Positions 23,601 to 34,000 of a stretch of DNA of 64,000 nt are shown here, in pieces (position 1 is the stretch's first letter; each line of letters starts with the position of its first letter). The translations under genes and the position numbers were made by a program. Origin of the DNA: Oscarella lobularis. Its lineage: Eukaryota > Porifera > Homoscleromorpha > Homosclerophorida > Oscarellidae. The notes below the pieces were generated by a model. The model did not search any database. It saw nothing but the letters and a program-made list of their open reading frames with translations, and was not told where the DNA came from. Location: contig NC_089193.1 of the NCBI RefSeq assembly GCF_947507565.1, forward strand, positions 806,001 to 870,000, in the 5' to 3' direction.

Positions 23601-24904
23601 ACACCAAGTCGGTTTAGACGAACAAAACTCCTCTTTTTCAAACCGGACTGCCAAAGGATTAGTGACAGCACGTACTGAAACGCCGACATTCTAGCATTGC
23701 GCTGCCGCAGAGTAATCGATGCCGCCAAGCATAGAGGCCCTTTACAGTGATGTATTGGCTGCTGTGTGTCTTCTCCAAGGGCAGTTACTGAGACCGTGAA
23801 AAGTTGGAGCTTTGACAGACAACTCTCGTGCAAATCGACTCAGGCTGAATGATAGTAGATCTTGAGGATCCGTGTTTTTAAGAAGAGAGCTGTGGCTTCC
23901 TTTCGAGAGAGAGTTGCATTCGGACGCAACTAACTTCATACATAGTTCGATTATTTCGGATCGCACAGCGTTCCATGCAGCTCGCGCTATTGAGGCGCGA
24001 TGGCCGCGAGCTAAGCAACGCCCAAGTGTTGCAAACTCTTCTGTGAGACGCTTTGTGGTTTTGCGTTGCGTTGAGGGGTAAGTCACCGACACCTTCAAGA
24101 ATATATGTCCTCTATGCAGTACGACAAACGCCTAGACGACTTCGTTTGTACCTCAACAACAGACGGTTTTTGGGCTTTTTTCGAAGCATCCTTCTCTTTT
24201 GCTTCAGCTGGCCGTACCTCAAAGCGTCGTGCTGTCGGGGACGACAGTGCTAGCGACGCGCGAACAGGCCTTAATCGAGCAAAACCGTTGTCATATAGCT
24301 GCCGTATATACTGTATGCCTCGCGTACATTCCCTTACCGTTCAGAAGCCGGAGATGAGGTGCGTGCCACGGTCTGCGTCGCAGTGTTTTCAGAAAACAGC
24401 TTCTTTGGCATGAGTGACGCGTGCACTCCCACGAACGCCGCCTCGTCGTGCAGTGGACTGGCTCTCCGCCTGCATGGGCGCGGCTAGCGATATAGTCTGG
24501 AAAGAGAGGCGCAGAGTGGCTTACGATGGACTTGTTGGTGTTGGAGCAACTTGAATTGATCGAACAGCCTTTTTGGCAGGCCGCTCACGTCCATCTACTT
24601 GCGGCGATTGACTAGCGCCTCTCTTAAATCGAAGGCTCAAATTTGTACGGCGGGCCCTCTCCTTCAGGTCTAGGCGTAGAGTCGTTAGATCTTGAAGAAT
24701 TCGAGAGAACTTCAACAATTGGGCGAAGCATCTTGTGCAGACGCCTTGAGGTCGTCCATCCGACGGTCGTACCGCTATTTCCGTACAAGCCTGAAAGATG
24801 CTGAATAGATTGCCTTCGCTTAGCGACTTCCGCGATAGTCTTGTCGAGTAGCAGCATCCGCATAAACGGCACGCGTCATCGAGGTACTTTCGAGGAGTGC
24901 CCAT
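20692..24904 (-). CDS. ZAD-like zinc finger / DUF6589 protein, putative transposase
   Basis: Exon 1 (24904 to about 24530) has a ZAD-like Cys4 region: CRLC at residues 12-15 and CTRC near 56-59, then a helix and a basic tail. A short exon ends at a GTAAGGG donor near 24350. The next exon starts near 24271 and a donor GTACAAACG near 24145 joins it in frame to 24080. The large frame 23833-21905 carries the acidic middle region, 'GDNLDLSIR' and 'FGGDQLTAERARG', hallmarks of DUF6589, and a Cys2His2-like finger (CRWYGCAATLPSREVRSKHEKIGH). The C-terminus at 21247-20692 has 'FKYAIEGF' and 'GGPGRNIPLDL'. The frame slips at an A4/T4 run (23799-23802). The junction between 'WRMFTLYF' (near 22010) and 'FKEAARF' (near 21247) lacks a clear GT donor and holds hairpins. 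As the only non-helicase gene in the element it is the best transposase candidate (inference). Confidence 0.8.
21287..22007. repeat. Hairpin-rich interruption inside the DUF6589 gene
   Basis: Bordered by an 11-bp inverted repeat (CCCCGAACACC at 21287-21297, complement at 21997-22007). Inside are three strong hairpins: 21579-21624 (arms around GTGCTGCGAGC, loop TTC), 21829-21855 (ATGACATCACA arms), and 21959-21999 (GC-only arms around CCAGGGCGCGCGCGGGC, loop TTC). It sits between the two halves of the conserved DUF6589 domain and acts as an intron or as an insertion. Confidence 0.7.
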
Positions 24905-24917
24905 TAGGTGCTTCTTC

Positions 24918-25118
24918 TAACTAAGTTACTCGTCGCTAAACGAAGTTAGGTCCTCGTCCAATCAGTGTACGTGTGCCCTAATTGGTATCGAGACCTGTGA
25001 TTGGCTCGCTCGGCTCGAAAAACCACGTGATCTGCACACGGCTTTCTACAGAGTGCGTCCAGACCCTCTCGCCAACCACACCCCCCTTAACGCGCGAGGG
25101 TCTGGAGTATCGAGGCTA
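24918..25118 (-). repeat. Right 201-bp terminal inverted repeat
   Basis: Partner of 18890-19090. Ends with GAGGCTA followed by the target duplication ATTATATCC. Confidence 0.95.
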
Positions 25119-25137
25119 ATTATATCCCTGCCTTAAC

Positions 25138-26110
25138 GTAGTGTGAATCTGGATACAAAATGGCGTTCAAAAACCCACGTGACCACCTAGCGTGCGTGAG
25201 CGTGTCGCAGCTCTGATTTATTTAGGGCTCTGGGTTTTCCTGTGTAGTGACGTCAGGAGGTATTAGAGGGTGACGGTCTTGACGTCATAGAGCTATTATT
25301 GAGTAGCCAAAGAGAGCGAGTCGATTGAACGGGCGGAACAGTGGCCCGGAAATCACGCGCCATACGGAAAAGGGCTATACAGAGGACAATCGATGGTTGC
25401 GCTTAGCAGTGGGGCAATCGTTATTGTCCGAAGAATCTTCTTTAGGAAAATTCTTTGAAGAGCAGCCACCGAGAACGACGCCCGTACCTAAAACAATAAA
25501 CTCGCCCACCATGTTAGTCGTGCTAAAATCGCCGGACTTGCTTCATACGCTGTCGCGCATCTACCGTACTGCAAATCTATCGAAAACCGATCGCGACAAA
25601 ATGACAATTCCGCAACCCTGCTCAAAATTAGACGACTTTCGAGCATAGCGTCGGTGAGGCACGCTTACAGGAAAGATATTGCAGGATACGAATCAAAACG
25701 TATCGGTCGCTTGGAGGGGCTCCTTGGATATGGCGCGCGATCAGTACCAAAAATCGCGTGAAGCCGGTCGCGGATTGCGCCTTTTGTTCGTGAAAGTATC
25801 GACCTTGAGTTTGTCCATGAACGTCTTCGAAATCCAATAACGATAGTGATTGTAAAAGCTCTATGCTGAGCGCTTTTTTCAGGTAAAGGTGATTCATTCG
25901 TGCTCCAAACTTTAATCGATGGCTTTTGAAAGAGAGACTGGAACCTGTAGGAATAAACTGTGTAGTTTACCCCAGGGTAAAACCGTGCATAGTGTAGTCT
26001 AGAGCGCTTTAGAGTGCTGACTAACTATGTACGTCCACTACTACGTCAACTTCCGGAAATTGAGTTGACATTTGTAAAAATGACATATCAAAAAAAAGGA
26101 CAATGAAGTC
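25138..26110. other. Intergenic stretch, no supported gene
   Basis: Starts right of the P-like element's target repeat. 25141-25245 is an inverted duplicate of 13886-13980. A 107-codon frame at 25325-25648 (+) has no ATG at its start and no recognised motif. The last 100 bp are the 3' flank of the GH3 gene. Confidence 0.4.
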
Positions 26111-29008
26111 CTAGGAATGGCTTCTTTTCAAACCATCCATGTCAAAGGTGACTTGCTTATTTCCCACGAGCTCAAACTGAGCTCTAAGCCCACCAATGTG
26201 TACTCCATACAAACCAGGTAAAATTGCTTCCACGCCGCGCTTATCGACTTGAGCAATGACCGAAGGTGGAACAGACAAATGAACAGTAGTCGACTCCCCG
26301 GGCTGAAGAAAAACGCGCGAAAAACCGTACAATTCCTTCAAAGGAGCGTCGGGATGAGCAGTGGGATCGTTCGTCAAGAAAGCGAGCACAGCATCACTGC
26401 CAGCCACGCTACCGGTATTCTTGACAGTCACAGTGTACTGAATGGGAGTATCGTGCACATTCAATGCATCTTCGGTCGTAAAGGTCGAGTAGAGTCGCGT
26501 GCTGCTGTCCCACGTGTAGTTGAATGTCGTGTACGACAGCCCAAAGCCGAATTCCCACAAAGGCTTACCGGTGTAATGACGATAGGTAATGCCACCGTTG
26601 TCTCGCAAACTCATGTCGAACATGCTCCTCTTCGACACGAAATCGGACGGGTAGATCGTGTACGGGAGTCTACCGCCCGGATTCACCTCACCCACCAAAA
26701 CGTCGGCAATAGCATCGCCGCCCATTTCGCCCGGATAGAACGCTTCCACGATAGCCGGAACGTTCTGGGCTACCCACTCGATTGCCAATGGCCCCCCGTT
26801 TATCAATACGACTACGGTTGGCGTTTTCGTGGCGACGACTTTTTGAATGAGCTGGGTTTGAGCTCCCGGTAAGTCGAGAGTCGTTCGATCGAGCCCTTCT
26901 CGTTCCTGCGTCTGATGAAGACCAACGAACACAACGGCGACGTCGCTTGAGGCGGCTGCGGCTACAGCGGCGTCGATCAACGACGTGTCATTGTCGTCGA
27001 TGTTGCATCCCTGAGCGTATTTGATTCGCTGGGCGCCGAGCAGAGCGGTCAGCGCCTGAAGCGGAGAGTGTGAATCGACGAGCCTGTTTGCTCCGTGGTA
27101 GTTGCTTAGCAAGTCTTGAGTTGCGTTCGCGTGGGGACCAAGTACGGCTAGTGTGTGAATCTACGATCAGAAATAAATTCAAAATTCAAGAAGGTTCACT
27201 ATTCATTTCACCTTGCTTTGATCAAGCGGTAGAAGATTTTTGTCGTTTTTCAGTAAGACAATCATCTGCTGCGCGGCTTCGTATGCTAGTTGCCGCGATG
27301 CTGGAGTATCAACCGACTCCGGACCAAGACTCTAAAACAGAGACATATCAGAACTGACTCAGCAGGACCTATAGATAAATATAACAGATGCATGTACGTA
27401 CGTTATAGGGAACCATCTCTGGCGGATCCATCTCACCGAGTCGAAAGAACTCTCTATAAATGCGAAATGACGCTTCGTCAATAGCCGCTTGCGGCACAAA
27501 GCCGCCGTTGACAGCGTCAAGCAAATAAGTATTGTAGAAGCTTCCGCAGTTCAGATCGCATCCGCCGAGAACGCCCGCTTTGCACGTATCATTGCTATTA
27601 TTCGTGTAGTGATGATTGTTCTGCATGATGCCGATCGCTCCGCAATCGCTGACGAAGAAACCGTCAAAGCCCCACTCGTCGCGCGCGATCGTATTCTGAT
27701 AGAGCGAATTGGCGCAGCTCGGAATGCCGTTCACCGCGTTGTACGAGCACATAATCGACTGAACGTGAGCGCGTTCGACGCAGCTGCGAAACGGAACGAA
27801 GTAATATTCAACCATATCCTGATCGGATACGATGGCGTTGAATTCGACTCGACTCGTTCCATTCCAGTTCTCCAAGTCGTAGGCACTGAAGTGTTTGCAC
27901 GTCGAGACGACTTTGAGATAGCGTTCGTTATTCATCGACTGCAGTCCCGTCGAGTAGTGAGCAACGTATTCGGCGGTCAGAAACGGATCTTCGCCTGGCA
28001 CTTCTTGCCCGCGACCCCAGCGCGGATCTTTGAACAGATTGACGTCCGGCGCCCAGAATGCGATGCCGGTCACGCCCTGGTTGTGCAGCGCGCGAGCTTC
28101 GGTTGAGACCGTCTCGCCGGCTAGACTCCACAGAGTGTGATTGAATGTCGCTGCGAGGCCGAGTGCGTGCGGAAACGACGTCGGGCAGCCCGTGCTACCG
28201 CTCGCCGCTGTTCCGCAGCCGCTGAGAACGCCGTGTAGACACTCGGCAAATCGAAATTGCGGAACGCCAAGTCTCTGCACTCCTGGATTGTTATTCTGCA
28301 TATTTTGAATCTAAGAAAAAGAATAAAGTTTGAGGCAGAGCCCCGTTCAATTACTCACCTTTTCAACCAGTTGCAATCGAGATACCAGATCCTTTGCTCT
28401 ACTCTCTGCATCAAGCGTGTAATTGCAGTAGGCATAGGTGTTATACGGAGCAATGGTGCAGTTGACACTAGCACCGGCGTCCAAGCACAAGTCGTTGTTC
28501 GCTTTCGATCGAATTGTTCCATCGGTCGCGTTGTAGACAAACGACTGTTCAACGCCTCCCGAGCACGGCCACATTTCCACGTTGGCGCCGCTGAAGTTGG
28601 TCGAAGGAGCGGTGGCAACGCATTTTCTGTTCATGAGGCTGACAATTTGCCCGCTTGTTGTATTGTAGGTGAACTGCTCATTCCACGGCGTGTCTGTTGG
28701 GCCAAAGACCTGCATGAGTAAAGGTCAACGACGTTGGTTTTCTGGCTTGCTGCGTCTTCTACCTGAACGTTTGCTCCGGTATCGTTGCTGTATCCCAATA
28801 TTTCGAGCACTTTTCCGTCAAACTTGAGCTGGATGTGGTCGTTAGGAGGACCCTTCTGAATAATCTCCCATTGCTGACGAAAACCGCCGTTGCAAGTCCA
28901 CAATTGGACGTTGGTGAAGTTAGGAATAGGATCATCGCTCGTCCGAGCTGTGGCAGTTGAGAGAAAGACGACGCACAGCAGGGTCGTTCTCATGATTGAG
29001 CTGGGCAA
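26111..29008 (-). CDS. Secreted GH3 beta-xylosidase/glucosidase with ricin-type lectin region
   Basis: Glycoside hydrolase family 3, which removes terminal beta-linked sugars from plant-type or microbial polysaccharides. Five exons on the minus strand: 29008-28763, 28709-28359, 28310-27402, 27331-27212 and 27160-26111, all with GT-AG limits and in frame; 891 residues. It has a hydrophobic signal peptide (residues about 6-22). A ricin B-like region (to about residue 160) has QxW/QxF-type repeats (FRQQW, NEQF, VEQSF). The (beta/alpha)8 domain has 'DPRWGRGQEVPGEDP', 'KHFSAYDLENW' and the nucleophile aspartate in 'GFFVSDCGAI'. The alpha/beta domain has the probable acid/base glutamate in 'TQEREGLDR'. 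The C-terminal fibronectin-III-like domain ('LYGFSRVFLQPGES') is complete. The second ATG (MRTTLL, 28993) is an equally likely start. It is secreted, probably digestive. The domain order resembles fungal and bacterial enzymes, but introns show it is a resident eukaryotic gene. Confidence 0.92.
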
Positions 29009-29469
29009 AGCAGTTGATACGGGGAAGTGTAATCCCCGTACAATGAAAACTCAAGTACAGAATATGTCGATATCGACGCAGAGCCAACTCATCTCAGAGG
29101 GTTGTGACGGTTGATCTCTCCCCGAAGTGTTGCAGTTTGCCAGGAGTTGGTCTCAAAGGGACGAGGACGAGAGAATGTTTGTGTGGATTACGAACTTCGT
29201 CAGCATCTTTTCGTTTGGCAGCCGAAAACGGTGGCCTTGAACTGCTAGCAGTTGACGTTGAGTCGAACTCTGTCGACATTTTTGGAAACTTTGCGGGAGC
29301 GACGTGCACGCTATAAAGCGACGAAAGGTGATGTACTAGTACTGGTCTATAACAGGGTGATGTACGCAGTGTGCGCACGTGTCTCACGCGAGCGGCCCTG
29401 TCGCGATATCGAACGCACTTACGAAATTGAGCTCGAGACCCCTGGCCTGTGTTTTTACATGTAGTACGC

Positions 29470-31060
29470 AACCCACGATCATCTTCACGTGACGCTCGAT
29501 TCACATTCAGTGTTGGAGCGGCTAGTTCCCGCGACCTTTAGAGCAAAAGCGTCGCTTGGGACTCATATGTAGCGTCTAGCTCTACTGTTAACAGAGCCAC
29601 GAAACGTTTCATAAAAAATCATAGTACGAATGTCAGGGTATAATGCTCGACAGCACTCATTGCTGTGCTTTGTGTATATCGACGCGCTCTGGCAGAGTCT
29701 CGCTGTTGGCATGCGCTGCGCAGTAAGTTCCGTGAAACTAGCTCTGCTAACCTTCAAACTTCCGAAATTGCATGAGCTCGTGATCTCCAGTAGTTCGGAC
29801 TCCCCTGGTGTAGAGCGAACTTTGACATCACGAATTCATTTTCGTTTTCCTGTTTAGTACTCATCTCCACCTGACCCTATTACAATTTCCCAGAAGGGGC
29901 TTGACTGTTAATATAATTAGAACAGCTACAGTTCCCCTACAGGCCACCCGTAGAGCAATAGCATCGTTTGGAGATTCAGTGCTATTCTAACTCTTCTTGT
30001 GTTAGCAGTGACGTCGAAGTTGAAGGGTAACGGTTTGAATACTGTATCCGGTAATCATTTATCTGGGCGCGCGCTGCTCTACAGACGCGCTTTTGCTTGA
30101 AGCGCCATCTAAGTTTGCGGAATTTTTTGCCAACGCTCTGCCGACCGCGAAGGTTTTGAAGTTGAGCTCGCGGCCTTTCTGGTGCATGAACCTTTGACCC
30201 AATTCGTTTCCTTGTAAATTTAGTACGCAACCCACGGTCATCTCCGCGTGATCCCATTGTATATTACGCTGAGCTCGTAGACGGTGCGTCAGTGTTGCAG
30301 CTTCTATTTCTCGACCCTTAGAGCAACAGCGTCGGACGGAAACTCGGTTGGCGTGTAGCTCTGCTTGTGATAGCCGTAACGGGGAAGTTTCGTGAAAGGT
30401 AACCGTAAGTAACAGTTTAGACAATACTTGCACATACAGTATAGTAGGGCGTTACACTCTAGTTAACATTCTGTGCGTAGTACCTCGTGTATGTGTATAG
30501 ACGTGCATTCACTTTAATTAAGCGGCATCCCAGCGATATTGCGCTGCAGTGTTTAATTCGCAGGCGAACGCTTCGCGAAACTTTCGAAATTTATTCAGTT
30601 CGCGACCACCCTTGTGTATGGACCTTTGACCTCACGAATTCATTTTCGTTTTCCTGTTTTGTACTCATCTTCACGTGATCTTATTCATGAACCTCCCAGA
30701 AAGGGGCGCGTTATAATATTAGAGCGCCTAGTTTCCGAACCTGGAAAGCAAAAGCATCGCTCGAAGCGAATCAGTAGCGTTTAATTTTACCTGTTTTAGC
30801 AGCAACGGTGAAGGGTAAATGTTTCAAAAAACCGTGCGCGAATATATGAGGGCGTAACGCTCCACAGTACTCATTGTAGCAGCTAGGTACCTTGTATATG
30901 TATATACAGTAGACGCGCTTTTGTTTCAAGCGACGTCTCTCTGTGCCGTCTGCAGTTTTACGCTGTGCAATATTGCCGCGAACGCAAATGAGCTCGCGAC
31001 ATTTCTGGTTTATTTACCTTTTTCCTTTTCGTTCTCCTGTTTAGTGCTCATCTTCTCTTC
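29470..31060. repeat. Diverged tandem repeat (~372-430 bp unit) between divergent genes
   Basis: A landmark of the type 'CTCATCTTCACGTGA' recurs near 29476, 29862, 30234, 30664 and 31047, i.e. every 372-430 bp. It is accompanied by shared neighbours such as 'CACGAATTCATTTTCGTTTTCCTG', 'AGAGCAAAAGCGTCG' and 'GTATATAGACGCGC'-like blocks. The units are strongly diverged. No gene is supported; open frames at 29094-29504 and 30059-30433 are inconsistent between copies. The last unit ends at the start codon of the giant GTPase gene, so these may be duplicated promoter or first-exon DNA. Confidence 0.7.
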
Positions 31061-31063
31061 ACG

Positions 31064-34000
31064 ATGTCGTTCGGAAACGACGCCATTAAGCTTCGTCGCC
31101 AAGCCCTTGGTCGCGATTTTCTTCTCGGCACACTATACGACGCCCGACACGACTCCATCGTTCGAGCTGGTTTGTTTCCTCTCATTTCGTTTTCTTTGTA
31201 GAGGACGCTAGGTTATGTCTAGGTCTGGCGTTTTACGATTCAGTTCCGGAGAACTCGAGATCTCTCGTTGAAGCGAGGTCATTCAAAGCGAAGTGCACGA
31301 CGGAGGACTCCTTCACGTCGCGATGCGATCTGCTTGACGTCGAACCGTGTCTACGCATCAATGTTATTCTTTCCAACTTTGGCGCATATGGCGAATTTCT
31401 TCTTCGGCATAGTGAAAGCCATAAGTCGGTGTCTGCGGCTCTTTGCCGTATGCCTGAAAACAGCAACGGGAATTCTGTCTCTAGACGACAAGCACCTTCG
31501 GAACTTGCTGATTCAGGAAGCCCAGCAAAACAGTCAGGCCACCCACGTAGTAGTGGGCGTGAATTGGGGGAGGGGCTAATTCTGTTGTTGAGTTCTCTAC
31601 CGCTACGGATAGCGTCACGGCAGCCAGGTCTTCTCGAGCGATACTTGGTGCGGTGCTAGCATCGGCGGCAGATGCGATTAACGAAGGAAAAGATCCCGAG
31701 CTAATGACCAGTGACTTTTTTCAAAAATTTGATTTTAATGTATGCGGTGATGTAGTTCCGCCCGATAGCCAACCTCAAACTATGAACGAAGTCTTCACTT
31801 TTTTGAGCCAGGTAATAATAGCAAGCTCATCCTCCTCTGCTTGCTAATTTCTCAATCAGATTTCCAAACTAACATCGAAAGATGTTGACGGAAAAGGAAG
31901 ACCCTTATCTTGCGACCTGTTTCCTTTGTATTTGCTTCAACAGAGTGAACACGCTTTGATATCTGACATTTCAATCGCGTGAGCCTGAAATTGTCACGCT
32001 GATTACTGGATTTTATGACAGCCTGCAAGTCGAAGAGAAAACGGTAATTGATGAAATTGCTGAAGACAAGTATTTTTCTGGTCTAGTGTCAAAAGAGGCC
32101 GACGGCCGAATATCTGCTGGAAAAAGTAAAGAGAACTGAAAATGGCTTCATTTTGCAATGAGCTTCGAAACGGATTAGATAAAGGAAAGGAGGTGTTGTC
32201 GGAACTGGTAGGAAAATGGTCTCCAGCGAAGCAAGACCCTCAGGAAGTGTTTCAAGAATCGGATGTTTTGGAAGATCTGAAACTCTTCCTGAGTGAAAAA
32301 GGAATTGATTTTCTTCCTCCGAGCGAGCGCTTTCAAACTTTATTATCAGAAAACGACCGCGGCGATTTGTACGTTGCCTTTACTCTTTTCAATATGCTTG
32401 AAGGGACCGTGGAAGAATTCAAACGCGAGCACGAGCATTCTTAAACTGCGTGAAGGAATCATCGCATCAAGCGCAAGCTTTTTCATCGTTGATGTTCGTC
32501 TTCACCCTTCATTCCAAAGCGAAGAGGGAACTGTGAAGAAGTATCCCTGCCATGAGTCACATGTACCTCAACCTGAAACGTCTCCTCTTTCCCAACTCCC
32601 GAGAACACCTTCACCTGAAACGTCTGAGTATGGTACCCCACCAGAATGTTTTCCTGAGATCTCTACTATACCGCAATTGTCTACGTCACCAGAGACACAG
32701 CCTGAATCACTCGGGGTGCTTCCCGTTTCCTCACTCGGGGCGCTGCTTGAGTCCTCACAAGGGCCGCTGGTCGCGTTTCCTATCGCACTGGGAACTCCGC
32801 TTGAGTCGACTAATATACCAAGGACAGCGACCCAGTTGTCTACCTCACCAGAGACTCAACCTGTATCGCCTGTACTACCAGTAATTCCGCCACAGTCGGC
32901 CTTCTCGCAAGTGATTCAGCCCGAGTCGACTCTCCTGCCAGAGACTCCGCTCCTGTCGGATACGTCATCACGTTTGAGCTCTGAGCCTGAGCGAGCTGTC
33001 TGTCCAAGGCCGCCACCGCCGTCGGATGTCTTGCTTGAAGCGCCACTGCAGTCCTCTACGCCTTCTGCTTCAGCTAAGGCGTGTCCTAATATTGTCCGTC
33101 TTAATAATGAAGTTAAATTGGTTTCGTTGGAAAGTTCGGTCTTACAGCCCTTTATGATGTCTTGTCCCGCGTCACAGTGCGACGAGGCACTTTTTTTTGG
33201 AGTGGTTTTGCTACAAATGCTTTAAGAAAATGCAGCTAAGCGACGGAACTCTTCTACATTGCGGCTGCGGTGCTGTGGACAAAACCGAAGTCTCATTTAA
33301 GTGCGGAGATGCCAGGCATGGAAGCGAGTTTGTGTTGCTTTGTTCGGAGAGAGAGGAGTCCGACAGTTGCGAGTGCGCAAGGACTGACATTTATTACCTC
33401 TCGTATATGTGCCAGGATTATGGAGAAGAGGGAGAAATAACGAAGGCTGACTTTCTCTGTCGGGACTGTCCTACTGACAGGCAGTATCTTTGCATTGAAT
33501 GTTTTGAAAGCGTCCACAAAAAGCGGCCTAATCACAGATACCAAAAACTAGAAAGCGCTTTAAAATTGAAGAGAGGGAACGAGCACTAAATGTCCACAAT
33601 GCCGAGTTCATTGAAAAGTTGCCTCGATCATCTCTTCCTTGGAAAGTGGGAGTGCCAGGTCTTTTTCAACTACTGAAAGTCGTTTTTGACAGCACCGATC
33701 ACAGTGTTGTCGAAAAAGTTGTTGTTGAAACCGAACTTGCCGGCCTTTGCAACGTGTTCTCTCCTAATAGCAGCTCTCCGGATTGTTCCAAAATAGACTT
33801 TGACTCTCTAAAGAAAAGCTTTGTAATCCCTATCGGATTAGCGGGCAGCAACAGGGCAATTTATGACTTTCTTCAAAATCATTTAAACCTTTGCCCGACC
33901 ATTGACTACGAAAAGATGGTTGACCCTAAATTTTGCTCTACTGGCTTGTACGCCCTTTTGCCAAACGAGACGTCGCTTTTTATGTTTTACTGGCGTTCAG

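Larger units (their letters stand above)
18890..25118. mobile_element. 6229-bp DNA transposon with RecQ helicase and DUF6589 protein
   Basis: Complete element with 201-bp terminal inverted repeats (18890-19090 and 24918-25118) that differ at one position by my comparison. The ends are TAGCCTCGATACTCCAGACC and its complement, and the 9-bp direct repeat ATTATATCC flanks it at 18881-18889 and 25119-25127. It carries two convergent genes: RecQ-like helicase (+) starting 26 bp inside the left repeat, and a DUF6589-family protein (-) starting 13 bp inside the right repeat. They end about 50 bp apart near 20.65 kb. The near-identical repeats mean recent insertion. I cannot assign it to a named superfamily with confidence. 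The 9-bp duplication recalls Mutator-like elements, but the proteins are not MULE-like. Confidence 0.92.
14509..25130. mobile_element. P-like DNA transposon, split by a nested insertion
   Basis: Terminal inverted repeats of 60 bp begin CAGGGATATAATAGAAGAGG (left 14509-14568). The right repeat is 18833-18889 plus 25128-25130, because a 6229-bp element sits inside it. The 7-bp direct repeat CCTTAAC flanks the element (14502-14508 and 25131-25137). Without the insertion and its 9-bp duplication it is about 4384 bp. It carries two convergent genes: an accessory gene on the plus strand from the left repeat and the transposase on the minus strand from the right repeat, meeting tail to tail near 15.58 kb. 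The insertion leaves both genes outside the break, but the right end is divided, so the copy is probably immobile. Confidence 0.88.

Noticed and set aside
18890-25118. Assignment to the Mutator superfamily because of the 9-bp duplication
   Set aside because: No MULE-type transposase motif was seen; the proteins are RecQ-like and DUF6589, so duplication length alone is not enough.
25325-25648. 107-codon frame between the transposon nest and the GH3 gene
   Set aside because: No ATG at its start, no recognised motif and no splice partners; left as unknown.
26249-28106. Antisense frames of about 205 codons
   Set aside because: They lie opposite the well-supported GH3 exons and have no motif.
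29094-29504. 136-codon minus-strand frame
   Set aside because: It falls in diverged promoter repeats and is not kept open in the other units.
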